From: Leeuwenhoekiella parthenopeia
GTDB lineage: Bacteria > Bacteroidota > Bacteroidia > Flavobacteriales > Flavobacteriaceae
Length of the DNA stretch: 64,000 nucleotides
NCBI RefSeq assembly: GCF_020782115.1
Contig: NZ_JAJGMW010000016.1
Coordinates: forward strand, 49,137 to 113,136
Reading direction: 5' to 3'
The translations under genes were made by a program, and so were the position numbers. A model generated the notes under the pieces. The model searched no databases. It saw nothing but the letters and a program-made list of their open reading frames with translations, and was not told where the DNA came from. This document shows positions 35,153 through 43,893 of this stretch, one piece after another. How positions within the stretch are numbered: position 1 is the stretch's first letter; the number at the start of each line of letters is the position of its first letter.

Positions 35153-36508
35153 ATGCCAGAAACAAACCGCATAGAATATAAACGAGAACTGTCAGACGGA
35201 CTTGAAAAAGAGGTCATTGCGTTTCTGAACTACCGTGAAGGTGGTGTTCTATACATTGGTGTCAATAAAGACGGAAATACTTATGGTTTGGCAGATGCAG
35301 ATGGCGACCAGTTGAAAATTAAGGATAGGCTAAAGAACAATATCCGTCCTTCTGCACTTGGCTTATTTGATATAGTAAGCGAAGAAAGAGACGGTAAGAA
35401 CATCCTAAAAATCATTGTGGCGAGTGGTCCCGAAAAACCCTATCATCTTAAAAAGTATGGGATGAGCGAAAAGGGTTGTTTTATTCGCTTAGGTTCAGCA
35501 GCTGAACCGATGCCGCAAAAGATGATAGACGAGCTCTTTGCCAAGCGTACCCGAAATTCCATCAGTAAGATCAAATCTGGATGGCAGGACTTGAATTTTG
35601 GTCAGTTGAAAATCTACTACGAAGAAGCTGGCTATAATCTTGGTAAAGCCTTTGCAAAGAACTTGGAACTACTTACCGAGGATGGTGCATTCAATTACGC
35701 CGGCTATCTTTTGGCCGACAAGAACAATACCTCTATAAAAGTTGCCAAATATTCAGGAAAGACCCGTACTGACTTAATAGAAAGCAATGAATATGGCCAC
35801 GAATGTTTGGTAAAGGCCACTAAACAAGTGATAGATAAAATTGCGGTCGAGAACAGAACCGCGACGAAAATCACAGCCAAAGAGCGACAACAAGCCAACC
35901 TTTGGCATCCCGTCGCTTTGCGTGAGGCGATAATCAATGCCTTTGTGCATAATGACTATACCAATGAGATTACCCCAAAGTTTGAAATCTTTACGGATAG
36001 AATTGAAATCACATCGGCAGGTGGTTTACCTGAAGGATTAAGCAAACAAGAGTTTTTCGAAGGCTTTTCAGTCCCACGGAATAAGGAATTGATGCGAATT
36101 TTTAAGGATTTGGAACTGGTGGAACAATTAGGTTCTGGCATCCCTCGTATTTTGGAACACTATGGCAAAGAGAGCTTTAGTTTTTCAGATAACTTTCTTA
36201 GAATGAAATTTATGGCTAAAGAAACTGCTGTTGAAGAAGGTGGTCAAGTAGGTGGTGTAACAGGTGGTGTAACAGGTGGTGTAACAGGTGGTGCAATAGA
36301 TGCTATAGATACACTTACTAAAAGACAAAAAGAAGTTGTTAAACTTATTGCTGCAAATCCATCTATAACTTACAATGAAATAGCAGATGTTTTAGGTATC
36401 AATGAATCTGCTGTTGGAAAACATATAACAGCTATAAAAAACAAAGGCGTCCTAATTCGTCAAGGTGGCACGCAAGGTTATTGGGAAATAAAGTTACCGA
36501 AAACCTAA
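35153..36508 (+). CDS. AlbA/Schlafen-type ATP-binding regulator with C-terminal winged helix
   Basis: A 451-residue protein. Residues about 4-115 form an AlbA_2 (Schlafen-like) domain (RIEYKRELSDG and VLYIGVNKDG). The middle contains a HATPase-like region (REAIINAFVHNDYT near residue 257, and LGSGIPRI). A Gly/Val/Thr-rich linker follows, then a helix-turn-helix (ITYNEIADVLGINESAVGKH). This RecG-like/AlbA architecture is widespread in mobile elements, typically as a regulator. Its ATG directly follows the radical SAM stop. Its base composition is less A/T-rich than the genes before it, so it may be an ICE resident rather than part of the cargo. Confidence 0.78.
   Translation: MPETNRIEYKRELSDGLEKEVIAFLNYREGGVLYIGVNKDGNTYGLADADGDQLKIKDRLKNNIRPSALGLFDIVSEERDGKNILKIIVASGPEKPYHLKKYGMSEKGCFIRLGSAAEPMPQKMIDELFAKRTRNSISKIKSGWQDLNFGQLKIYYEEAGYNLGKAFAKNLELLTEDGAFNYAGYLLADKNNTSIKVAKYSGKTRTDLIESNEYGHECLVKATKQVIDKIAVENRTATKITAKERQQANLWHPVALREAIINAFVHNDYTNEITPKFEIFTDRIEITSAGGLPEGLSKQEFFEGFSVPRNKELMRIFKDLELVEQLGSGIPRILEHYGKESFSFSDNFLRMKFMAKETAVEEGGQVGGVTGGVTGGVTGGAIDAIDTLTKRQKEVVKLIAANPSITYNEIADVLGINESAVGKHITAIKNKGVLIRQGGTQGYWEIKLPKT
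36237..36296 (+). repeat. 12-bp in-frame tandem repeat coding Gly-Gly-Val-Thr
   Basis: The unit GGTGGTGTAACA is repeated about three and a half times in the linker between the ATPase-like region and the winged helix of the AlbA-type gene. It is flexible linker sequence and could vary in copy number between strains. Confidence 0.75.
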
Positions 36509-36521
36509 AAAACAAATTTCA

Positions 36522-36893
36522 TCAAAAAGGCGATTTATCCTTTGAACCTCTCGCATCTGCCAACCATTTGCCATCCTGTTTAATCAGTTTAAAAACACCA
36601 GGCGTTTTGTCGTAAGCTGTGGTATATTTTACCCAAGCCACGTCGCCCATAATGGTGTCTTGCAAAACAGTAAAGTTTGAATCATCTTTTACCGTAGCAT
36701 TAAACATATTTATGGTATTCATATAGTTTGAATACGCCTGCGGTGTCGAGTTGGCTTTTAAGGTTTCTTCATCCTTTTCATAAAAGCTTTCGATAACAAC
36801 TTGGGCTGTAGCACTTGGTCCTGAAACATTAGTTGTGGAATCACCACAAGAAAGAAACAGTACTACGAGCGAGAAAACAACAATTTTTTTCAT
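36522..36893 (-). CDS. DUF4878-like lipoprotein, last gene of the transfer operon
   Basis: A 123-residue secreted protein with a lipobox (VLFLSCGDS, lipidated Cys at residue 16). The fold resembles DUF4878 and NTF2-like lipoproteins, as suggested by ATAQVVIESFYEKDEETLK and the WVKYTTAY strand. It lies 7 bp after traN in the transfer operon. It may act at the outer membrane during mating-pair assembly, but no function is established. Confidence 0.72.
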   Translation of the reverse strand: MKKIVVFSLVVLFLSCGDSTTNVSGPSATAQVVIESFYEKDEETLKANSTPQAYSNYMNTINMFNATVKDDSNFTVLQDTIMGDVAWVKYTTAYDKTPGVFKLIKQDGKWLADARGSKDKSPF

Positions 36894-36900
36894 AACAGTA

Positions 36901-37764
36901 TTAATTTGGGTTATTAATATATCTGTGCGATAGTTTCATTTCAATATTTCGTTCACCATCCTTTTCGTTCAATTCTAAAATTGCCCTGCGGTCATTGGAT
37001 AACGAGAACTTGGGCAACACATAAACGAACCGTACCGTTTGGCCTTCTACAATTTTTGAAGGCAGATTATGTTTGTAAATCGGCTCTTGATACAGGCGTT
37101 GCAATGATTTCCTTTTTCCTTTTTGTCGTGTTTCAATCGAAAGGTTCAAGAAATTCAAATCGTAATCCAAGGTAGAATTATTCTCAATCTGGATAACGAA
37201 ATAGAGCTCTTCTTTATCAAAAACGATATTCTCAACGCTCAAAACAATGCCTTCATTTCGCTTTTTGATTCGACCTATGCGCTGTTTTCTATTGAGAAGA
37301 TACGAGCAGAATTTTTGATAATAAAAGGTTCTGTTATCTACACGCTCTTCAGAAGATTCAGCAAGAATTGAATCAGTCACAATCGGCTTTTCATTCCCGA
37401 TACTATTGGATGCCGGAATGAAATAATTGAGCTTAGAAAGCTGTTTTTTATACCTTACAATATACGAAAAAATCGAACCATTTCGGTTGACTACCAGCAA
37501 ATTACTTTCCTTCCCAGGCTTAGCTTGTAACAGGCCAAAATACTGTTCTTTTTCACGATTGTAGGTAAAGACAAAATTATCTGAACCGGTTATGCCTTGC
37601 CGAATAGGTTCCGGAAAGAAAAGCGCAACATTCTTGGTGTCGTTTGCATAAATAGTATCAAGTAAGTGAGTGGTTTTTGAATTCGATGTAACCTGTGCCG
37701 AGCAAGGTCGAGGTACGAAAGCGAAAACAAATACCATTATGAATATATAATTATATCGTCTCAT
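36901..37764 (-). CDS. traN: TraN, conjugative transposon protein (VirB9-like)
   Basis: A 287-residue exported protein with a cleavable signal peptide (ends near PCSAQ) and a beta-rich body. Position (after traM, overlapping it by 4 bp) and length match the DUF4138/TraN family of Bacteroidetes ICEs, which corresponds to the VirB9/CagX outer-membrane-side component of type IV secretion. The central segment ENIVFDKEELYFVIQIENNSTLDYDL resembles VirB9-type beta sandwiches. Confidence 0.82.
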   Translation of the reverse strand: MRRYNYIFIMVFVFAFVPRPCSAQVTSNSKTTHLLDTIYANDTKNVALFFPEPIRQGITGSDNFVFTYNREKEQYFGLLQAKPGKESNLLVVNRNGSIFSYIVRYKKQLSKLNYFIPASNSIGNEKPIVTDSILAESSEERVDNRTFYYQKFCSYLLNRKQRIGRIKKRNEGIVLSVENIVFDKEELYFVIQIENNSTLDYDLNFLNLSIETRQKGKRKSLQRLYQEPIYKHNLPSKIVEGQTVRFVYVLPKFSLSNDRRAILELNEKDGERNIEMKLSHRYINNPN

Positions 37765-38690
37765 AGCTTTGGTTTTAGAATTAATTTGTAATTGTTGAGT
37801 ACGGTTACTTTTACCCTTCGGTTAGAACGCCTGAATACTTGGGTAAGTCCGCCAACTTGTGGGACACTGGGGATATTTATATCACCAATAACATCATCGA
37901 GCACCTCTCTCGTAGCTTCTTCCCTAAAGTTGTTCTCAACATAGATGCCCTCGCTACCGTCTTGCAAATCGAATGCTTTGAGTTTGGTGGGATGGTGCTC
38001 TATATTCTCAATCTCAATCAATGCACGATTGGGCTGAAAGCTGATAAACCCAAAAATCGGTGTGTTCTTTGGCATCAGTTTGCCATTTATGGTAGCAGCT
38101 TTGGTAAGGCGCATCCGTAATCGGGTATTTGCCTGAACAATTTGGTCGCCATCCACCACTACAAAAATCGTTTCGTCTGTATTGCCGATAATTGAAACTT
38201 CATTGGGTTTTGGCGCAGCGGCAAAGAACAGTTGATGTTCCAAGCCCAATTCCTTGGCTTCAATTTTTTGAGCTCTTTTAACTTCAGCTGAGTCCACTTT
38301 TGGTTTGGTTTTTTTGGGTGCTCGCCTTTGCCCCAAATTTTGATACCGCTTTTCGGAATACTTAATCTTGCCAGCATCATAGATACTGTCAACGATACGT
38401 TCTTTTTCACGTTCCGGTAAATCTGGGTCGTAAAAGCCCAGGGAATCAATCAGCTTTTCATCATAGATGCTGGGTGCATTGGTTTCACGCACTTCCTTGA
38501 GGTCATTAATCGCATCGAGCTTGGACTCGTATTCTTTCTGGTCTTCTTCCAAATCAGGCACTAAAGTCTGTTGTAGGCTTTCGTTCTCGCTGTCATCATC
38601 ACCCATTACCATTACGGAATAGGAAATGAGGAATATGAAAATCACGGCCAATACCGCTGCAAATACTATTTTGTTTTTCTCAACTTTCAT
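37761..38690 (-). CDS. traM: TraM, conjugative transposon protein (VirB10-like)
   Basis: A 309-residue protein with an N-terminal membrane helix (about residues 8-28), a proline/charge-rich linker and a C-terminal beta-barrel-like domain with ANTRLRMRLTKAATI and GKLMPKNTPIFGF. This is VirB10/TrbI-type architecture, and its location between traK and traN supports TraM. It is shorter than the roughly 450-residue TraM of CTnDOT. It overlaps traN by 4 bp and traK by 11 bp. Confidence 0.82.
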   Translation of the reverse strand: MKVEKNKIVFAAVLAVIFIFLISYSVMVMGDDDSENESLQQTLVPDLEEDQKEYESKLDAINDLKEVRETNAPSIYDEKLIDSLGFYDPDLPEREKERIVDSIYDAGKIKYSEKRYQNLGQRRAPKKTKPKVDSAEVKRAQKIEAKELGLEHQLFFAAAPKPNEVSIIGNTDETIFVVVDGDQIVQANTRLRMRLTKAATINGKLMPKNTPIFGFISFQPNRALIEIENIEHHPTKLKAFDLQDGSEGIYVENNFREEATREVLDDVIGDINIPSVPQVGGLTQVFRRSNRRVKVTVLNNYKLILKPKL

Positions 38691-39294
38691 CGTTTAATTT
38701 TTTAAGGGTGTTCTCGAAGTAATTTGTAATCAAAAGTCCGTGCGGATTGTTGGGAAAGTTCCGGTCCACCATAATCAGGTTTCCGGTGGAAACTAATTCA
38801 TAGGTATCTATGATTGAACCTCTATTAATTTCAAAAATGGTTGTGGTCGTGAAACTATACGTGCCATTGCTTTCTGAAATTCTTGAATCAATACTCAAAA
38901 CTTTTTGAACCAATGAATACTGAAGCAATCGGTTGTAAACACCATCCGCTTTTTTCTGACGGTACAGATTGTCCACAGAACTATTGCCCAGCCAAAGTGC
39001 CTTTTCCAAGTTACGTTCATAATTGCTCGCATCGATGTTGTAGAAGTAGTTGTGAAACAATTCCAGATGTGCGAGAGCTTCCACCTTGAAATTCTCTTTT
39101 TGGGTAACGAGTTTTAAGGGAATAATACTGCCATCGGTATTAATTGCAAAAGCACTATTGAGCGCCTTTTGATTGGTGTTGAATACCATCCAAACTGAAA
39201 AGGTGCTGGACAATAACGCACAGACAACGACTGCCAAAACGATAAACCGATTTAATTTTAGGACGTTATAGATATTCTTGTAAGGTGTTTTCAT
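38680..39294 (-). CDS. traK: TraK, conjugative transposon protein (VirB8-like)
   Basis: A 204-residue inner-membrane protein with one N-terminal membrane helix (about residues 17-36) and a periplasmic NTF2-like domain (ALAHLELFHNYFYNIDASNYERN), as in VirB8/TraK of Bacteroides conjugative transposons. It lies 11 bp after traJ. Confidence 0.85.
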   Translation of the reverse strand: MKTPYKNIYNVLKLNRFIVLAVVVCALLSSTFSVWMVFNTNQKALNSAFAINTDGSIIPLKLVTQKENFKVEALAHLELFHNYFYNIDASNYERNLEKALWLGNSSVDNLYRQKKADGVYNRLLQYSLVQKVLSIDSRISESNGTYSFTTTTIFEINRGSIIDTYELVSTGNLIMVDRNFPNNPHGLLITNYFENTLKKLNDES

Positions 39295-39305
39295 TTTGAA
39301 TTGAA

Positions 39306-40148
39306 TTAGTTGGTAAAGAGTCTGAGCGTAAAGGATGTGGCACGTCTGTACAATTTGAATTTCAGGAAGACGATGAAGCCAACAGAACCCAATTGAACGA
39401 CAGGTGCAAAAAAGCCCTGACCTGTATCAGTCCCAAATAGGTTGACCCAGAAATTGGTATTGATTTCCGTATAGATGGCATTGATGAATACATTGACGAG
39501 AAAGAACGCTGGTACGAGCATATAAACGGCAGCATACAGTTTAAAGAAGGTATAGGCGAGCGAACGGAATTTTTCAAAGACCGCAAGGCTAATGACCAAT
39601 GGGAAGAATGCTTGCATTATTCCCAAAAGGAAAAAACGCTCTGCCAAGAATAGCGGATAGATGAACAAATCCAATATCCAGAGGATGGTACTTAGGATAA
39701 AAGCCAATATTTTGAAACCATATAATGGTGTTACTAATGCCTCATACAAAAGCGTCATTGCGGAACTTGCGGCATCAAATAGGCTTACATCTTCCTCTAA
39801 TGGAATATCCTGCATTTGCAAGGGAAGTAACGCAGGTGCCGTGCCCCTATATTGTCCCTCGATGGCTACCAATATCCCATCAAAGAATCCTAACACCTGC
39901 GTTGAAAATATGACCAGTAGGACAATAGCGAAGTTCTTGGCCAGTTCGCCCGGACTCAATCCCCAAGTATAACCGTCCTTATCTGCAATGCCTTCATTGT
40001 ATTTTTTAAGGATATTGACCAAAAAGAACAGGACGGCAAGCGTTTTCATTCCGGCAATAGTGTATTGCGAAAAGTCGCTGGCCTGTATGGTCTGGAATAC
40101 CGTATCGATGTATTCCAACCCAATCCCTAAAATGATGGTCGCGGTCAT
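39306..40148 (-). CDS. traJ: TraJ, conjugative transposon membrane protein (VirB6/TrbL-like)
   Basis: A 280-residue polytopic membrane protein with about five to six hydrophobic helices, a central periplasmic loop and a basic C-terminus. The order traI-traJ-traK and the VirB6-like topology identify TraJ of the Bacteroidetes transfer system. It forms part of the inner-membrane channel. Confidence 0.83.
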   Translation of the reverse strand: MTATIILGIGLEYIDTVFQTIQASDFSQYTIAGMKTLAVLFFLVNILKKYNEGIADKDGYTWGLSPGELAKNFAIVLLVIFSTQVLGFFDGILVAIEGQYRGTAPALLPLQMQDIPLEEDVSLFDAASSAMTLLYEALVTPLYGFKILAFILSTILWILDLFIYPLFLAERFFLLGIMQAFFPLVISLAVFEKFRSLAYTFFKLYAAVYMLVPAFFLVNVFINAIYTEINTNFWVNLFGTDTGQGFFAPVVQLGSVGFIVFLKFKLYRRATSFTLRLFTN

Positions 40149-40150
40149 TT

Positions 40151-40738
40151 TTAATATTCTGTTTCGCGGTTATTGACTTTATCCTGCATTTTTCTGAAGG
40201 ATATAATGTCACGATAGCGTTTCGTTTTCGTAGTGATGTTGGACACCATTTGTTTAGATTCCAATTCTTTTGCTTTCAGGATTTCGGCACGTTCGGCATC
40301 GCTCATTTTTAGGTAATCGCTGGATAGGACTTCGTCTATAAAATCCACCGTATCCAATGAATTTTGGACAATGGTTTCAAATGAGGCCACAACCCTATCA
40401 ATTTCCTCGGGTTTGATGTAGGGCGAATTCAGAATATCCTGCAAATCATTTTGCATTACATTGATAAGGCGCTGATTGTTCTGTGCGATTTCCTCAACCG
40501 CTCTAAGTTGTTGCACTACGCTCGATACTTTCTCAATGGCTTCCTTGGCATCTTTCAGGAATTTGACGGACTTGATCATTTCTGCCGTCTGTTTACCAGA
40601 TTCCAAGAGTTGTTTTACCAAACTGATAAAGTTGGTATTGTCATAAACCGGCATTCCTTGAGCGGAAGCATCTTTCGGCATTAAAAGGGCAACCGCTAAG
40701 ATTAGCCCGAATAACATTGTTTTGATTTTTGTCTTCAT
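40151..40738 (-). CDS. traI: TraI, DUF4141 conjugative transposon protein (VirB5-like position)
   Basis: A 195-residue exported protein with a signal peptide ending at DASAQ and a long helical, coiled-coil-forming body (VSSVVQQLRAVEEIAQNNQRL). This is the DUF4141/TraI family of Bacteroides conjugative transposons, in the position of the minor pilus component VirB5. It lies between traG (4 bp upstream) and traJ (2 bp downstream). Confidence 0.83.
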   Translation of the reverse strand: MKTKIKTMLFGLILAVALLMPKDASAQGMPVYDNTNFISLVKQLLESGKQTAEMIKSVKFLKDAKEAIEKVSSVVQQLRAVEEIAQNNQRLINVMQNDLQDILNSPYIKPEEIDRVVASFETIVQNSLDTVDFIDEVLSSDYLKMSDAERAEILKAKELESKQMVSNITTKTKRYRDIISFRKMQDKVNNRETEY

Positions 40739-40742
40739 AACT

Positions 40743-43145
40743 TTATGTTTTAGATGTGAATTGAATGATTGCTTTTTGCATATCCTGATGCTCGTTGTAG
40801 AGCTTCATTATTTCCTCATTTTCCTTACCGTCTGTGAGGTAAGCGGCATAGACTTCCTTAGGAACTTCCAGACGGAAGATGTTGCTTTCCCTACCTATTT
40901 TGATGAACATTTCGGTGTATTTCCGTGGTCCGGTAAGGTTGTTCTTGATGGATTTTAACTGGTTCAGGTCGTGGCTGGACAGATTGAGCCTTTTGACCAA
41001 TTCGTCATAACCCTTCTCATTGTTTAGGCTATAGATGACCTGTGTGTTTTCAAGGATACTTGCTGAAGTCGAATTGTTCGGAAGTTGATTGATAGATTGA
41101 AGGATAATCCCAATCGCACCGTTCTGTTTTCGGATGGCTTGATAGTAGAACTCGACACTTTCCAAAACGTTTTCAAACTTCAACTGTTTTGCAAACTCAT
41201 CGAAAAGGATGATGCCTTTTTCAGCTCGGTTCTTCCAAATCGTTCTTTGGATGGCTGACTTTATCAATTTCAGCATCACGGATAGGATTTCCTTATTGTC
41301 CTTTACTTCATCCAGTTCAAAAACTATCAATCGTTTGTCCTCGATTTTATAGGTCTGGTCTTCGCTCACTTCAAATAGAAAACTATATAGACCATCGCCG
41401 ACATATTCGGACATTACGTGCAAGAAGCTCGTAACATTGAAATAGTCGGGATGGATTTTAAGGGTGCTCAGAAGGTCTTTCTGATTCCTTTCTATAAAGC
41501 TGTAAAAACCATCCAAAGAATGGTTTTCTGAAGTGCTGTCATAATAATGGCGCAGTATCTTTTTGACCGAAACCGATTGTGCTTTGGTAACTTTCAAATC
41601 AGATGCGAACAGCTCAAATAGGAAAACTGATAAGTCTTCCAAACGTTCGGGTGTAAGGTCTTTTGCATTACTTATGTAGAATGGATTTATACCCAGGTTC
41701 TTTCCGCTTTCATAGCGCAGTACTGTATATTTTTCTGGGTAGAGTTTGGCAAACTTGGTATAGGATCCACCAAGGTCAATAATGACCAGACGAACACCAC
41801 TTTCAAAATATTGGCGCAGGATGTTATTGGCCAAAAAGGATTTGCCTTCACCTGTTGGTGCAAAAATGGCAAAGTTCCGTGCTTTGATGCGTTTCTTGCG
41901 CTCGTCCCAGACATCCTTTAGAACGGGAATGTTGTGTTCGCGGTCATTGAAGATGATTCCAGTTTCGTCGGATTTGTAGCTGGTATTGTTGATGAACAAG
42001 CACAGGGCGTGTTTTAAATCGGTGACGTATAGGTCATTGTTCGAGAAGTTGGAAGAGAAACAGCAGAAACTATTTAGGATATAGTTTTTTCGTTCCTCAC
42101 CTCTTGGGTAATATGGGATAATATCGAGTTCCTTAAACTCGGTCTTAATTTTTGAGGTTATCTTATCAAGTTCTTTGACATCTTTAGACCAATACACGAT
42201 GTTCAGATGCCCACGAATTATACGTGCATTATCATCGGCATTGATTTGGTCAAGGATGTGCTGAATCTTTCCAAGCACCACTTTATTCTGTGACCCGAAA
42301 TTGGAACTTTTGTTCAGTTCTTCAATTTTCTTATCCAGCAATTTGCGCCACTTTTGTTTGTCGTCGAGATAGAGAATCTGATTGACGATATGATTTTCAT
42401 TAAGCGTAAGCCCCAAACCATCAATAAACCCTTGATGAAACACAAAATCGTCAGAAGTGAATTTCTCATTGGTCTTGCTACTCTGTACACTTTCGCCAAA
42501 GCACAGTTCGCTATTGATGGCCAGGGCATCAAAATGGTTTTCGCCAATATTGACGCTTTTCTTTTCTAATATGATATCCGTATCAAAGCCTTCGTTGAAA
42601 CCATTGAAATAGCCATTCGTGAGTTGCAGAATCTCTTCCGCTTTTAGCGAAATAAATTCCATCTTTCGGCTATTGTTGATGAAGGAAACGGAATCGCTTA
42701 CTGAATTGACAAAGCTCTTAACGTTGTCATTGAGTTCTTGCACAATTCCCTTGGAAACCTTCAGGAACGGGTTGACATATTTTGAATTATTAAGTGCCTT
42801 GTTCTTGGTCAGTATGAAGAACAGATAGCATTTATGTTCTATATGTCCACGTCCTTTAAAATGCTCGTGTGTGGCTTTTTCCAGAAAGGTTGTATTTGGA
42901 AGTTGTTCCGAAGAATAGGATTTCTTCAAATAGATATCCTGTTTATGAACCACAGTCCCAATAGGTAGGGACTTCAAAGCCTGAAACCAAGCACCGTGCA
43001 TATCCTCAAAGTCCTTTTCGGACAACGAATAAATTTCAGGTAGATTACCTTCATAGCTCAGAACGACATTGCCATTATTAGCAAACACGATATTGTCCTG
43101 AATATCTGCAATGGGTTGATATTTAGAAAGGTTAATCTTGTTCAT
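40743..43145 (-). CDS. traG: TraG, VirB4-type conjugation ATPase
   Basis: An 800-residue ATPase. Walker A is PTGEGKS (about residues 430-437), and a LIVFELDEV strand plus the GIILFDEFAKQL strand form the second nucleotide-binding region. N-terminal residues form the VirB4-like CagE/TrbE domain. In Bacteroidetes nomenclature this is TraG, the pilus and channel energiser, and not the VirD4-type TraG of plasmid F. It overlaps traF by 14 bp. Confidence 0.9.
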   Translation of the reverse strand: MNKINLSKYQPIADIQDNIVFANNGNVVLSYEGNLPEIYSLSEKDFEDMHGAWFQALKSLPIGTVVHKQDIYLKKSYSSEQLPNTTFLEKATHEHFKGRGHIEHKCYLFFILTKNKALNNSKYVNPFLKVSKGIVQELNDNVKSFVNSVSDSVSFINNSRKMEFISLKAEEILQLTNGYFNGFNEGFDTDIILEKKSVNIGENHFDALAINSELCFGESVQSSKTNEKFTSDDFVFHQGFIDGLGLTLNENHIVNQILYLDDKQKWRKLLDKKIEELNKSSNFGSQNKVVLGKIQHILDQINADDNARIIRGHLNIVYWSKDVKELDKITSKIKTEFKELDIIPYYPRGEERKNYILNSFCCFSSNFSNNDLYVTDLKHALCLFINNTSYKSDETGIIFNDREHNIPVLKDVWDERKKRIKARNFAIFAPTGEGKSFLANNILRQYFESGVRLVIIDLGGSYTKFAKLYPEKYTVLRYESGKNLGINPFYISNAKDLTPERLEDLSVFLFELFASDLKVTKAQSVSVKKILRHYYDSTSENHSLDGFYSFIERNQKDLLSTLKIHPDYFNVTSFLHVMSEYVGDGLYSFLFEVSEDQTYKIEDKRLIVFELDEVKDNKEILSVMLKLIKSAIQRTIWKNRAEKGIILFDEFAKQLKFENVLESVEFYYQAIRKQNGAIGIILQSINQLPNNSTSASILENTQVIYSLNNEKGYDELVKRLNLSSHDLNQLKSIKNNLTGPRKYTEMFIKIGRESNIFRLEVPKEVYAAYLTDGKENEEIMKLYNEHQDMQKAIIQFTSKT

Positions 43146-43416
43146 AGTCGAAGCCTGAATTTCTTTTGTTGCTGATAATTTTCGGGAATGCGTTGGCAGT
43201 TTGAAATAGCTGAGGGTTGTGGGTAATTCTTGTCAATGCTACATAGAGCGCAGCGTTAAAAACCAGTACGCCTATAATTATCCCAAAGCTGAAAGAGAAA
43301 ATAATGACCAAAAGCGATGCGAGTATGGAAACCATCATTAAGGCAAACAAGGAAATGGGCAGCCCAAAAATAACCGCCCGTTTCCTGATGTTTTTATAGA
43401 CCTCGAACTGTTTCAT
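43132..43416 (-). CDS. traF: TraF, DUF4133 conjugative transposon protein (VirB3-like)
   Basis: A 94-residue protein with two hydrophobic helices (about residues 18-38 and 42-62) of the DUF4133/TraF family, the VirB3 equivalent that partners with the VirB4-type ATPase. It overlaps traG and directly abuts traE, as in known Bacteroides conjugative transposons. Confidence 0.87.
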   Translation of the reverse strand: MKQFEVYKNIRKRAVIFGLPISLFALMMVSILASLLVIIFSFSFGIIIGVLVFNAALYVALTRITHNPQLFQTANAFPKIISNKRNSGFDYEQD

Positions 43417-43704
43417 TTACACAACAATTCCTATGAGGTAAGTGAAGATGCCGACTACCGCACCTGCAATCAAAACAAAGACGAGAACCCGGGTAATCCC
43501 TTTTTTAAGGTCAGCATTTTCGCCAAAGAAGTGTCCTGCGTTAAAAAGGAAACCAACAAGGAAAATAACACCAAGTAAAATGGGAAATACGGTTCTTATA
43601 GTATCGCCCACATCGTTAACAGAATCTTCAATGCCACCAATTTGAGCAAATAGCGAAGTAGATAAGAGTGAAAGAAAGGATGCTAAATAGAATGATTTTT
43701 TCAT
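43417..43704 (-). CDS. traE: TraE, DUF4134 conjugative transposon protein (VirB2-like pilin)
   Basis: A 95-residue protein with a signal peptide (STSLFAQ) and two further hydrophobic helices, in the DUF4134/TraE family that corresponds to VirB2-type pilin subunits. It is the first gene of the minus-strand transfer operon, which runs traE, F, G, I, J, K, M, N. An inverted-repeat operator-like site lies upstream. Confidence 0.86.
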   Translation of the reverse strand: MKKSFYLASFLSLLSTSLFAQIGGIEDSVNDVGDTIRTVFPILLGVIFLVGFLFNAGHFFGENADLKKGITRVLVFVLIAGAVVGIFTYLIGIVV

Positions 43705-43754
43705 AACGTAACAGTTTAAATTTTTGTGTTGTTTTCGTTATGGGAAATTTACAT

Positions 43755-43787
43755 ATATTTGATTATAATAACCTGAAAATCAAATAT
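43755..43787. promoter_or_regulatory. Perfect 10-bp inverted repeat in the traE/amidase divergent promoter
   Basis: ATATTTGATT at 43755-43764 and its reverse complement AATCAAATAT at 43778-43787, separated by 13 bp. It lies 51 bp upstream of traE and about 107 bp upstream of the amidase start. The size suits a dimeric regulator controlling transfer genes. Confidence 0.5.
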
Positions 43788-43893
43788 TTGTGAATAAAAT
43801 AATATTTGGTTTCGTTTGAATTCCGTTGCTATTATTTGGCATCAAATGCTATGGATTTTTGAAGTGAAGTTGTTGATAACCCGAAAATTGAAA

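Noticed and set aside
36237..36296. Short tandem repeats considered as a CRISPR array
   Set aside because: The repeats are 12 bp, contiguous, in-frame and code for a Gly-Val-Thr linker; there are no spacers. I saw no CRISPR array anywhere in the window.
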